Below, one piece after another: positions 22,317 to 33,601 of a DNA stretch of 64,000 bases. The DNA is taken from the NCBI GenBank assembly GCA_039545355.1, contig BCJJ01000008.1:372001-436000 (forward strand), read 5' to 3'. Each line of letters starts with the position of its first letter. Position 1 is the first letter of the stretch. Source of the stretch: Trichosporon coremiiforme (lineage: Eukaryota > Basidiomycota > Tremellomycetes > Trichosporonales > Trichosporonaceae). The notes beneath the pieces were generated by a model, which was given only the letters and a program-made list of their open reading frames with translations, ran no database searches and had not been told where the DNA came from. Made by a program: the position numbers and the translations under genes.

Positions 22317-23520
22317 TGTTCTGGATGCTCGGGGCGAGTCGCGGTCGGGTGGATGCTGGATGCCGTTGTTAAAAGAAGATGGAAAGGAAGGAGAATGCCG
22401 CCCGCGACGAGCAGAGGTCTCGGTGCAGCCGACTGCAGCTTGTGGGAGGGGTCTCCGCTGCACAAGTGGGGGGTCGCACGCCAGCCCGCCCGACTCGGTT
22501 AATACCCGGCCACGGAGGCAAACCGTGCCGTTCTTTCAGACGCCAGGTCCCCGACCCTCACAGCAATCGATTCCATGCATCCGCCTCTTCCCCGCAACTC
22601 TGCATGCATGTTCACGAGTACCCCAGATCGACACACGTAACCAGAGCTAGTTTTCAGCATGCCCCAGTCACTATCAGAACCGCGGCACAGCGAGAAAAAG
22701 TGTCCTTCCTTGGTCTTGTTGGTGTTCGGCTCACTCTCGCTCATTTTGGGTTAGTCGCCCGGACATCTGTCGGCCGTAACCCCGTAACTGGCCGTTGGGA
22801 CGGCGCCGGGCCCTCCGGTCCAATAGTACATATGCGCTGACCAAGAATTGCACGCGGTCTTCTCTCCCATCGCGGCGACCTAGATGCGTCCCCAGTGGTT
22901 GGGAGGATGTGCAGCGGTTGGCTGAGATCGACGCTTGACGTGGGGACGGGCGGGGCGCAGAGGGAGGAACATGCAACACATGCTGCCTCGGTCTGGACTC
23001 GAGCTTACTCTGCGGAGGTTCGGGCTAGTGAGGTTCACGTGATAGGAAATCGGCAACTCGTGCGCTATTTCCCAATCTCTGGGAGATCCATCTTTCCAAC
23101 TCCCCCTGCTCTTTGATCACCGAGCCTTTTCAACAACTTTGGCAGCGAGTAGAGAAGCTACCTCGAAAGACGAGCGCGTACACCTCCCCGTCTTCCGGCG
23201 GCATTCAGCCAGATCTCAGTGCGAAAAGTTGCGTAGTTACCGCCAATCCAGATCCTAAATAAGCACGGGAGGGTGGGTTGATTATCAATGCACGCATGCT
23301 CGTTTATCCGCCCAGAAAAGCCCACCTTGGCTTGGTTTACCCGTCTGATTACCGATCCCAGACGTCATATCACCGTCCCTCCACTGACCCCGCCGACTCT
23401 ACTTAACCGCTGGCACGCACGGCGAGCGCCAGTTCTCATAACGAACGCAACTGCAGCATTCAGCACATCCACTTTTCTTACGACACTCAACACATCTACA
23501 CCAGTCAAACAGACATCAGA
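22317..23520. promoter_or_regulatory. Divergent promoter, Zn2Cys6 regulator / short-chain dehydrogenase
   Basis: The 1.2 kb between two outward-facing starts, without a supported gene. It holds a CGG-N5-CCG palindrome at 22807. The stretch before 23521 is C/A-rich with CACTCAACACATC-like leader sequence, typical of fungal 5' leaders. Confidence 0.55.
22807..22817. promoter_or_regulatory. Candidate Zn2Cys6 operator CGG-GCCCT-CCG
   Basis: Identical over 11 bp to the site at 16897-16907. It lies about 490 nt upstream of the regulator's start and 700 nt upstream of the dehydrogenase start. Confidence 0.5.
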
Positions 23521-24992
23521 ATGGTTTCGCTCCAGGGAAAGCGCGCTCTCGTGACCGGTGGATCTCGCGGTGTCGGTGAGTACGGTGGACGCGGTCGTGC
23601 GGAGGTCTGCTGGATGGATATCACGAGTGACCTCGCTTTGGTGCGGGGATTCGGGGCACGTCGGGGGCCTCGATCACTCTGAGCTTTCCTCGCTTCCAGC
23701 AATACCACGGATGGCCTTGCTTGAACAAGCGCAAAGCAGTAAGCTGACGACCAGGCGCTGCCGTCAGCAAGATCCTCGCCGACCGTGGAGCCAAGGTCGC
23801 GATCAACTACAGCTCGAACAAGGAGCGTGCCGAGCAGACGCGCGACTCGCTCGCTGGATCCGGACACGTTATTATCCCCGGAGATGCGTTCAGCCACGAG
23901 GGCGTCAACAAGATCGCGGCTGAGGCGATCAAGGGCCTCGGTGGCCTCGACATTGTCGTCTCCAACGTTGGATGGACGCAGTTTGCCAACTTCAACGATA
24001 TCGGTGAGTACTTCTGTTAGCATGGCTGCGAATACGGGCTTCAATTTGAGTGAGCAACCTCTGAAGCCGGCGTCTGCGAGATAAGGAGATGGCATGGCTT
24101 GCGACAGCCCGAGAATCGCCGTAGCTAAGAGCACGTGTCGATGAGTACTTTGTTCGGCCACCGAGATCTACCGAGCTCCCCTGCTGACCCACGCAGACGC
24201 CGTTTCCGACGAGGACTGGAACAAATGCTTCACGACGAACGTCATGGCGCACCTCTGGCTGATGCAGGCGACCAAGGACGAGCTGAAGAAGCACAACGGC
24301 GCGTTCGTCATCTCGGCCTCGGTCGCCGGCCTTCGTCCCGGAGGCAGCAGCATGGTGAGTGACCTCGGCGTCGGGCAAGGGAGGGGGCCGAAGCATGCCG
24401 TTCCCTTTGGATTCCTCGGTATCCTGGAGCGCGCTAGCGGGCTGTCACGGAAACATATCGTCGTGATTCCTACGACAATCGCGGAAACCTGTCGTCGCGG
24501 TTACCGCGACGGCCCATAAACGCACCCCGGGTGACACAGAGGACAACAGGAACAGCGCTAACGGCCAGGCGTACTCGGTGACGAAGGCTGGTTCGGTGCA
24601 GCTGACGCGCTCGCTCGCCAAGGCGTGCGCGCCCGAGGTGCGCGTGAACGCGGTCGCGGCCGGAGTCATGGAGACGGAGTGGAGCCAGGGCTTCTCGCCG
24701 GCCAAGTTTGAGCAGGCCAAGAAGAAGGCAGCGCTGAACAAGATCTCGGACGTCGAGGACGTCGCGAAGACCTACGTCGACCTCATTGAGAACGGGTCCA
24801 TGACTGTGAGTGTTGCTTCAACTACCTGGTTCAGTCCTTCGTCGTTGTGGCCCTCTGAGAAGGTGATCGGAAGACCTCCAGAAAGGGGATGAACGACAGT
24901 GCCACGAGGTTCACGGAGCTTGCCGAACGTGCGGCGCTGACATCTCGCAGGGACAGATCATCGAAGTTTCTTGCGGCCTTGGATTGGCCTAA
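23521..24992 (+). CDS. Short-chain dehydrogenase/reductase (FabG-like)
   Basis: Predicted 246 aa, the usual classical SDR length; exons 23521-23575, 23755-24003, 24197-24354, 24569-24805, 24951-24992. Rossmann motif TGGSRGVG (12-19), cofactor-discriminating region INYSSNKERAEQ favouring NADP(H), VSNVGW in place of NNAG, Asn116, Ser143 (SASVAG), Tyr156 and Lys160 (YSVTK). The active site is therefore complete. The C-terminal GQIIEVSCGLGLA closes the fold and comes from a 42-nt last exon. It should oxidise or reduce a secondary alcohol/ketone or 3-oxoacyl substrate. Its position opposite the Zn2Cys6 regulator suggests co-regulation with the aromatic block, but its substrate is unknown. The five-exon structure contrasts with the less interrupted neighbours. 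Confidence 0.88.
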
Positions 24993-27704
24993 GTTGCTCG
25001 CTGTTGAGCATGATGAGCCTGAAAAACATCTTTGTCCCGCCTCGGAACCCAGGCCGGGAAGCTGGAACTGCCCGATCTTGCCCGGGATCGAGGGTGGGTT
25101 GTACTGAGAGTCGTACTCCGTTACCTGTTGAAAAATGCATCCTGTAAGAAGCTCACCGCAATCCGACTAGAGTCGCGGCTGTCGCAGGTGTACCGAGGAT
25201 ATGCCGCGTGGTTCTGCGTGTGGACCAGAGCCTCAGCTCGGGCAAGAGCTGCAAAGGTTGGTCAGAACATTCTCTTGGCGGGGAAGGCTGTTTCGCCATC
25301 GAGGGCTCGAAATAGGCACGCCAGCTTGGTGAGGGGCGGCAGCCATCTGAGTTCGCGAATAAGGTTGGCTTTAAGTCAAACAGGCTGGTAAGCATGGTTC
25401 ACCGCTTGTTCATGAGCAATGCGGTGGCTGCGAGTGTTCTAGAGGCCAACTCTCCAGAGCGTTTGCGGCGGTGCACGTCCCATCAGGCGGGCGCCGAACG
25501 TTCTCTTGGCAAAGGGTGAAACTGTATTTCGTTCCCGTATCCCGGGTAAGGTTTGGTACTCAGGACTCAGGAAATACAGCGAGCACACTCTGCCCCAAGG
25601 TCACAGAGTGACGCATGGCGAATCGAATCATCACCCGGAGGTCGGCCTTACGGAAGCGCTCAGTGTCCTGAGATGGCCGTTAAGGTCAGCTAAGCAAACG
25701 AAGACGCTGCGCTCATGAGATCCGACCCGGCGGTAAATCACCCCGCCCGCTTCTTCAGCCAACGAAGAACTGCCGTACACGCCGGAGTGCCGGAGACGGA
25801 CCGGAGGGAGTGCCGGTGCGCGCGCCGTGCGGTGTATTCCGAGGCCATGTCAGTGACGAGACCGCCACCACGTACACGGCCGCAGGCGCTATTCATTCCT
25901 GACCGGAACCCGGGAGGAACGGAACACCGGTTGTTGTCAAGGTAACAAGCCAGCTGGATGCCAGCCATGTCTGGGAGACGTTTCGAGAGGGAGCCGAGTT
26001 GATGGCCGAAGACTATGGAAGGGCTAGCCGTGGCGGAGAGATCAGCACGCTAACAGTCCTCCCTGTTCTGCCGTTCAGCCCGGGTCCGACGACGCACTCC
26101 ATCCTCTCCGAACAGCGATTAGAGAGCTGCGGGAAAGCAAGGAGTGGACAACGATGCAAGCGTGCACACTGATTGCGCTGCCCGTGAGCGCCTGCGAAAT
26201 ACTGGTATTCTGCAGGATGAAGCTTAGGGCTCGCCCAAAGATTTGGGAAGACGACGTTCGGATTGAATTGTCCCAGAACCGCGCTACTGGCGCTACGCCG
26301 AGTCTGTTGACGCCAGCTTTGAAACCAGCAGCGCCACCTCGAACGACCCGCGACGCCAGCAACACCCAACGTTCGGGTCCGCAGTCAGCTGGCTCTCATT
26401 GGTAAAACAGGTGCTGGCATGGTGAGGGCATCGATGTATTGTCAGGATGTGAGAGGCTTGGGGGCGAGCAGTACGCGCGAATTGCTTCGGCATTGTTCAG
26501 TCTGGGCTACAGGAAGAGCCGGCGTGAGCACTGGGACGGGGGGCTTGAGCAAGAGGGTGATGGCTTAATCGCGTACCGCGGAAGCGTCCCGATCCGTACT
26601 AGCATCAGATGCGTGTTTGCGAGCCCGCTGGCACGCTTACGTTTGAAGTGCTATGCCAGTGCCAAGATTCACACAAGTCAACTTCGGGAAGGATTCAGAT
26701 GCCGTCAGCGGCAGTGAGACTGGTCTGATACTGACTGTCGCGCGCCTGCGCGCTCGATCTCTTACACGGTCGAGACGGGTATGAATTGGTCTTCCCTGTG
26801 GGACTACCCCTGACCTCCCACCGTTCATGAACCAGACTCACGACTAGTCCATAGGCCAAACATGACGCAACTTGATCATTTACGAGTGGCCCTTACCCTT
26901 GGTTGCACTCTGACAGTCTGAGCAGTCCTATCGGGTGCTCTTCTAAGGCTTTTAGCCCAGAGACAACCCGATCCGCGAGCACTACAGCAGGCGAGCGGAG
27001 TTGGTGCGTCGATAGCTCGCGGGACCCGGCTGCCCGGATGACATGTCCAGAGTTCGCGCTCTACCGCGCCGTCTGAGAACCCAACCACTTCCCTGTCCCG
27101 TATGCAACGGCATATGACGGCAGGCTCCCATAATCAAGCTGTCTCTTGGGACGATGATGAGCGCAATGTCTCACCGCACGGCCAGCTGCGGGGTGCTCTG
27201 GCCGCAATTGTGAGAATGGGCGCGCTCGACCCAAGGGCCAACCGACTCGCTCCAACAACCTACCCGGGTCCGATAGGATGACCCAGCCTAGATTGAGACG
27301 ATTGAATCGGTTTGAGCCTGTTAGGTTTGCAAGGGAAGCAGAGGGAGTGCCAAGGGGTGGGAGATCGACGACGTAAACCATAAAGTCCGAGGGAGGAATC
27401 GGAACACAGCTGAGGTACGACAACAACACCTGAAGGATGCGGGCTCCTAGCGAAGAGCAAGGATGCCAGGCAAAACCTCTGTCCTCCTTCCCATCGGCCG
27501 TTCGGCGCCCCAACAGTTCATATCGGCTGGGCAAACGTTCTGAGAAGACCATGGGTACTTAAAAGACAAGCGAGGCGATCAGGCGGGCTCTTCCTTATAG
27601 CATTCCCTTCCCTCACTCTCGCGGACCTTGACTCTCCCTACCTTTCTTATAGTCCGACCACCTCTTGTACTCTCCCACCCCCTCCCCCCGACGCAACAAT
27701 CACC
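24993..27704. other. Gene-free interval, 2.7 kb
   Basis: No protein family, tRNA or intact element recognised. Open frames are short and lack coding bias. The last 150 nt (27550-27704) are the C/T-rich leader of the secreted-protein gene, with TTATAG-like elements around 27594 and 27646. Confidence 0.5.
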
Positions 27705-28664
27705 ATGCTGGCCATTGCTGCTGTCGCCCTCATGGCTGCCTCGGCGCGCGCCATCACCTACGCCAACGACTTTTCTTCAGAGCTCACTCAACGCTTCGCT
27801 GAGCGCGAGCAACTGAACTTCAACTCTTCGCCGTGCACCAATGTTCAGCGCGCCGAGTGCTACATCAACATGGAGAACATGGACCCGGCCACTTGCCAGT
27901 GTGTCGGCCTTCAGCCTTTCCAGCGCACTCCCAACCAGCCCGTTGCCGACACCGCTCTCTTCCCCTTCTCGTTCTCGAAGGACGTCAGCGCCCTCGCCGG
28001 CTGCTGGGACCAGGGCAAGGTCGCCGACTCCGAGGGTCAGTGTATTTCCCTTGAGGAGAGTGACGAGGAGCTCGAGAAGCGAACGTTCCTCTTCTGGCGC
28101 TGGGGCTCGAACCCAGGCACCGCCTGTAGCAACGCCTCCAAGACGAAGCGCTGCTACAAGTTGGGCTTCCCGTGTGACTACCGTTGCGTCTGTATCGACC
28201 CTCCCAAGGTTTGCAACAAGTGCTACAACGTCTTCGCTATCAAGAAGTGTTTCCTCCAAGGTCTCCAGGTCAACCCCGACTGCTCGTGCAAGCCTCGTCG
28301 CCGTTGTGACTGCTGGGACCAGTGGCGTTGCCAGTGCAAGGGCGGTCACCTCGACGACAACTGCAACTGTGTTGTTCCTTCGTCCAAGCCCCGCTGGAAG
28401 CGTGCCGCGACCTGCCCCGCAGGCCAGAAGTCTTGCCCCGTCGGTGGTGGTAAGAACGAGTGCATCGACGTCCAGTCCAATCTCGAGTCTTGCGGTGGCT
28501 GTGCCCAGGGCGGTGACGGCATCGACTGCACCACTCTCGCCGGTGTCAACAACGTCCGCTGCATCAAGGGCGAGTGCGTCGCCTCGTCTTGCAAGGCTGG
28601 CTTCGAGCTCATTGGAAACCAGCTCTGTGTTCAAACTGCCGATGCCGTTGAGGCTACCGTCTAA
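27705..28664 (+). CDS. Secreted cysteine-rich protein with C-terminal CPL1-like domain
   Basis: Intronless, 319 aa. A signal peptide (MLAIAAVALMAASARA) precedes an N-terminal segment. The middle block is extremely Cys-rich (RCYKLGFPCDYRCVCIDPP, CDCWDQWRCQCKGG). The C-terminal domain is CPAGQKSCPVGGG...CIDVQSNLESCGGC...CIKGECVASSCKAGFELIGNQLC. This last part matches the CPL1-like domain of basidiomycete secreted proteins; the name comes from Cryptococcus Cpl1, a capsule- and host-interaction-related secreted protein. Two dibasic sites, after ELEKR and after PRWKR, lie exactly at the borders of the Cys-rich middle and the CPL1-like domain, so Kex2 processing into separate pieces is likely. No transmembrane helix or GPI signal is seen. 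The biochemical role is unknown. Confidence 0.85.
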   Translation: MLAIAAVALMAASARAITYANDFSSELTQRFAEREQLNFNSSPCTNVQRAECYINMENMDPATCQCVGLQPFQRTPNQPVADTALFPFSFSKDVSALAGCWDQGKVADSEGQCISLEESDEELEKRTFLFWRWGSNPGTACSNASKTKRCYKLGFPCDYRCVCIDPPKVCNKCYNVFAIKKCFLQGLQVNPDCSCKPRRRCDCWDQWRCQCKGGHLDDNCNCVVPSSKPRWKRAATCPAGQKSCPVGGGKNECIDVQSNLESCGGCAQGGDGIDCTTLAGVNNVRCIKGECVASSCKAGFELIGNQLCVQTADAVEATV

Positions 28665-29335
28665 GCACCAGGCCGAGTCTGAGCAAAAGCGCCCGCGCGA
28701 CCGCTAAACGCATCCCATAGATACCGCATATAGCAGCAGCAACATGTTCACTTTTGGTTGTCCCCCTTTCGTTATAATCTCACCAACACCCCTCGGCCTT
28801 CCAAGCCGCAAGATGGACAATATGCTTGGTATTGTAGAACAATTAGGAGCGGTCTGGTGACTACTACATGACATTGATTTCACTGTATCCCTTTTTCGAT
28901 TGCTGCTGGCATCCTTTGCATGCCTGATTATTCCAGGACGCATTCCTATCGGGACGGAGTGAGTGAGTGGGTATGTACGTACGCTGGTCGCTTGGTCTTC
29001 ACATACGATCCCCAATCCGCCCCGAAATGCCACTTTCGGGACGGTCCTCGATTCAACCGCATTCAACCCGGCAGCCCAGGCCCGAATCACAGGATCGCAA
29101 GACCGACCATGATTAACCCAGACCCACTTGCGCATCCCGTGCCTGTTCAACCTGTTCAGCTCTTGCATGCGCTGCTTGCTGCTGTACCTCTGTCATAAGG
29201 GATTGTTCAAGCGTCGTCGCGATGTGGTGCGAGCGTGAACTGAGCCAGGTGAATGGAGAGCGTGAAGCATGCACCTTAGGGGTTCCAAGAAGGAGTCGCA
29301 GCGTTGTCTCTGCTTCTCAAAGTGCGTTAAGTCTA

Positions 29336-29365
29336 ACTGACTGTGCCTACGTGCGTACCTGGCTG
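29336..29365 (+). repeat. 30-bp direct repeat, copy 1
   Basis: Starts ACTGACTGTGCCTACG and ends CCTGGCTG. It is identical to 29559-29588, and the flanks differ. Confidence 0.85.
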
Positions 29366-29558
29366 GCGTCTGCCGGCCCGGCTGGGCAGTTCTCACCCGA
29401 CGCCCCCAGGCCACGGCGACTCTTGGGATCGTCTGGTGGACTGCGTGCGGTGGGAGGCCGGCGCTTCTAGCTGAGCGCCAGCGAGGCTAGAACGGGAAGG
29501 TCATGACGATATGCGTGCCTCGCCGTACCTCACTGGCAACTGATCAACTGCAAGGCAG

Positions 29559-29588
29559 ACTGACTGTGCCTACGTGCGTACCTGGCTG
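29559..29588 (+). repeat. 30-bp direct repeat, copy 2
   Basis: Exact copy of 29336-29365, offset by 223 bp. No inverted ends or open frame link the two copies. Confidence 0.85.
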
Positions 29589-31060
29589 CCTCTCCCGCAC
29601 GATTGATGCATTGATGGAGGAGTGCACGGTACGACTTTGATTGCACTTGTGTCGTAAGCTGCCAGGGCGTGGCCATCTGTAGCGAGCACGGCCTCGTACC
29701 AGCAGCCTCAACTTCGGTATCACAACGACGTCGCGAGCACGTTCCCACAACTCTTCGTCTTCTCTCGCCTGCATCCCTGGGCGGTGTCGCTTACAAGCCC
29801 AAAAACTTCCCCGGTGCGTCCATGTCACCGGATCGCTGGGTCGTTCACACCCACCTACCCAGCCGCTGGTTGCTGGTTGCTCACTTTACCTACCTCGCGC
29901 GGGCGTCTCAGCTGACTCTGTATAGCGTACCAGCCAACTGAATCCAGGCATTTCAGAACGGACACTTCGGCTCGCCTTCTGGTCAAGTGTCTTCTTGCTC
30001 CACCTGGCGCTTCCAGCTTCGAAGAGCTGAGCGCCACCCATCATCTGGAATCTGCATACGACATTCCAGTCCAAATAACCGAACTCTCTCAGCCGTCCAA
30101 TCTGGCAGTCCTGTGAGCGATGCCTACTGGCAAGGGAGGTGCGGCCTGAACCTGATCTGCACGACCCTCGGACCCCCAAGCCCCCAAGCCACCCGTCACG
30201 TTCCCAGGCAGGTCGTAAGCCACTCATTCGTAACGCGACACGAAACGACAGCGCCGGATGCACGACACGCCTCAACACGTTGCGCGCACCCGAGCACCCG
30301 AGCAACCGAGCAACCGGCACCGGCACCGGCAGCCACCGGGACGGGTGGCTGAAGGTTAAGCATCTTAGGCTGGCCAAAGAGCGTGATGCTTAACAACAAC
30401 AGCCGAAGCCGAACAGTCGCCGCTGAGGCGAGGTAACACAGATTGATCGCGGGCACAGCGGGCAGCGGGCATGGCACTCTGCCCTCGCTGTTCGCATGGG
30501 TGTGTTGGGATGTCGGGAGGTGGTGACATAAACATAACGGTGGTCAGGTGACCTTCCTCGAACATGTAGGCTGGTCTCCATGTCTTCCTCCTTCCCGACA
30601 ACTCTGACCTTGGCAACTGACCATTGGTGATAGCACCATCGATGCTCACTCCCCACAGCCGCGACTTAGTCAGCGCTCACGCACAGCGACGCGAAGCAGC
30701 ACACTCGGCAACCTTCACGTACGATCTGGGCAAAGAGGACAATCTGACAACGACCGTCAACGGCCTGTTCCGCTGTGGCTAGTTCCCACTAGTCTACTGG
30801 GCACCATGGGCGCTACGGGTTGGGAAAGCCATCCATGTAGTGTCTAGTTCGGAACCCGAGCCTTGCGTGAGAGGTCGTTGCTTGGAACCGGAAACAGGAC
30901 ACAGTGTCGCTCGCGCGAGCGGCTGCCGTAGACGCTGGCGGGCGGGAGGGTTGCCAGATCCCGACGGCGATTCTGCGGGCTGACATCCTGCGATATTTGT
31001 GACAAGGGTTAGCAGGAAGTCTGGACAGTCATTCTAACAGCAGAAGTCACCCGTGGTGAC

Positions 31061-31260
31061 GTTGAAACTAGCGAAACACTCCCCCGACCTCGAGGGGGCC
31101 GGGACCGCGACCTTGCAAACACGTTTAGCGTGTGCGTGTCGCCGTTTGCACCTGCTTCGCACTCTTTTGTTTGGGTGGGTATATGTGTGGGAAAACGGTG
31201 AGCGTGCAAAGCAACCGTGGAAGAGGTTGAAGCTAGCAAAGCCTTCCTCCAACGTCGAGG
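31061..31260. repeat. Diverged 35-bp direct repeat pair
   Basis: 31061-31095 and 31226-31260 both run GTTGAARCTAGC...TCGAGG and agree at 27 of 35 positions. It could be an old local duplication or the remnant of a repeated element. Confidence 0.4.
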
Positions 31261-31674
31261 CTGGCCCAGGTCCAGGCCTGACATTATCTGCATGTCTATG
31301 TGTGACTGGACGTCGCACCAGTTGCGTACTCCGCCGCGGCCCCCGCCAGCTGACCGTTCCAGCTGATCAGTGTTCAGTGTCAAGAAGGCTGTGGTTCCCG
31401 CAAGTGGAAGTGGGCACGGGCATCGAGTCGTAACGGAGGCAGGCGGAGTGGCTCGATAAGTCTGCTGGGCGGTTGCCTAACTGACGTGGTGGTCGACCTC
31501 TCTCCGACTTACAGCTCGCACGAAGTTATCATTGTTCAGTCACGCGGACTCTACAGCCGTCCATGTGGTGGACCTCCCGACGATGTCATGGAAGCCACAG
31601 CGTCCGCTCTATCATGGCGTGTAAAGTGTTCATTTCTACTATCATGGCATTACGTCAAGAATCCCTAACTCAGC

Positions 31675-33511
31675 TTAGACAGCAGTGCTGGTGTTGTTGC
31701 CCTGGCCGTCGCCGCTGTCACCTCCGTTGCCACCGTCACCGCCATCGCCGCCATCGCCGCCATCGCCACCATCACCTCCGTCGTCCTTCTTAGGCTTCCT
31801 GATGGGAAGGTCGGAGTCGCGGGCGCTGAGGTCGTCGCGGTGGCCAAGCAGCCACTCCATGTGCATGTAGGCGGCACGACCCTGGTACTGCGGCTGCATG
31901 TGGCCGGCGTAGAAGGTCTCGACCCACATGAGGCCACGCTCCTCGTGGTAGCGGCCCTGGGTGGACGGCGTCGAGTAGGTAAGGTCGCTGACGGTTTCAG
32001 CCTCGTTGAGAGCGGGGGTCGTGACGACGAGGTCCTTGCTGGGCCTCTCCTGGAAGCCGAGCTCGCCGCCCCAGGTCATGTTCTGGATGGAGAGAAGAGT
32101 ACCATTCGTGATGATGACGAAGTCGTAGTTGCCGTTCGAGATGAGGACACGCTTGGTGGCGTCGATGACCTGAGGAAGCACCTTCTCGATCGGGTTCGCG
32201 GAGAAGTCACCTTCGCCCTCCGGTCCACCGCGCTTGCCGGCATGGAACGGCTGGGGGGAAACACACTGCGTCCACTCCTTGGGCTGGACGTGGAGAGCCT
32301 CCTGGACATCCTTGCGGTTGAAGTAGATCTCGTCCTTGCCACCGCCAGTAGCGATCGATCCGATGGGGTCGTACGGCAGAGGACAGTGGTCAATGATCTC
32401 GTACAGGTTGAAGCAGGGGTTGATGCGGTTCTCCTCCTGCAGCGCAAGATCGAAAATCAAGCAACCGTAGTCGGGGTCGAGGGTCTGCTCGAGACCATTG
32501 GTTCCGCCGTTCGAGTTGTTGTACGACAGCTGAGGCTGGACACCAACGGGGGGGAACGCCAAGTACTTCTCGAGGTACTCGGAGAAGTGGCACTGCTTGT
32601 CGAGCTTGTCGATGAGTTCCAGGAAGGTCTGGTTGAAGCCCCAGATGTTGTTGTTGTCGCGGATGTGCTGCGCTGCAGGCAGCTGCTGCTGGATCACGTC
32701 GTGCTGGCCGATACAGGGGTCGTAGATGAGGGCGCCCTTGAGGTCGTAGTACTCAGTGTTGTTCGCGTCAAGCATAGCCGCGGACACATAGGGGACGTAG
32801 CGACCCGCATACGACTCGCCGGTGACGTAGATCTTGTAGTTCTTGATTCCGAAGGTGTCCTGCCAGTTCTTGAAGAACTTGATGAAGTCCTGGGCGACGT
32901 CCTCCTCGTTCGTGTAGAAGCCGAGAGGGCCGGTCGAGAATCCGACACCCTTGGGCTGCTCAACGTAAAGCATGTTGGTGAGGTTGGACCAGGCAAAGTT
33001 GTTGCGTACAGCCTCCTTCGTACCAGGGAGCCACTGGAAGTGACCGTTCTCCTGGAACCAGGCCTCGAGGGACGAGCAACCGGGGCCACCGTTGAACCAA
33101 ATCGTGACCTCATCGACGGGGTCACCGCTGGTCTTGGGTTGGAAGACGAAGAAGAGCTCGCCGTCCGTCTTGTTGTTCGTGTCGATGGGGATAAGACCGG
33201 AGTACATCTCGACCAGGTCGACGTTGATATCGGGGAGGCTCGGAACATGGAAAGCTGATCTCGTTAGCCAGTTTGTCTCACCCACTCCAACCCCCCGAGG
33301 TCAGACACTCACGCTTCGTCTGGTCGTTGAGGAAGCGGCTACCGGCAGATGAGTTGCCCTTGTCGCCGCCGCCGTCGTTGTGACGCTCCTCGAGGTCGCG
33401 GGCGTGGATGATGTCGAGGTGCGGCTGCTTGAGGTACTTGGCGGGGATGTAGTCTCTCATGGAGGCGAGACCCGGCGCCGCGAGGGCGAGGAGGCCGAGC
33501 ACCTTGAACAT
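31675..33511 (-). CDS. Secreted serine carboxypeptidase (peptidase S10)
   Basis: Predicted 592 aa; exons 33511-33313 and 33254-31675. A signal peptide (MFKVLGLLALAAPGLAS) and short propeptide precede the S10 domain. The domain shows NGGPGCSS, nucleophile Ser214 in GESYAGRYVP, Asp444 in SNGNYDF and His518 in AGHM, so the triad is complete. Length fits the family (usually 450-600). It removes C-terminal residues from peptides at acid pH, here probably in the vacuole or outside the cell. After the catalytic domain comes an unusual tail from about residue 548: a KPKKDD junction followed by repeats of Asp-Gly-Gly and ending in an Asn/Ser/Thr-rich sequence. Such tails occur in some fungal S10 enzymes before a GPI signal, but no hydrophobic GPI tail is present here. 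A TATATA lies about 85 nt upstream of the start. Confidence 0.93.
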
Positions 33512-33595
33512 GGCTGTGAGTGTCCGATGTACAAGGTAACGAGAAAGAGTTGGGGCCAGGGGAAGAGCAGGCAGAGGCCGTTCTTGATGCGTCGT

Positions 33596-33601
33596 TATAT
33601 A
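33596..33601 (-). promoter_or_regulatory. TATA box of the carboxypeptidase gene
   Basis: TATATA 85-90 nt upstream of ATG 33511 on the minus strand. Confidence 0.45.

Larger units (their letters stand above)
28665..31674. other. Gene-free interval, 3.0 kb
   Basis: No recognisable coding sequence on either strand. It contains a perfect 30-bp direct repeat and a diverged 35-bp repeat pair, and otherwise nothing I can interpret. Confidence 0.5.

Noticed and set aside
31720..31792. CCGCCATCG-type short repeats, CRISPR-like at first glance
   Set aside because: In-frame coding repeats for Gly/Asp in the carboxypeptidase tail, without unique spacers.
31840..33258. Plus-strand open frame of 472 codons opposite the carboxypeptidase
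   Set aside because: Pure mirror of the S10 gene with Val/Leu/Asp/Glu-rich translation; the S10 motifs are unambiguous on the minus strand.
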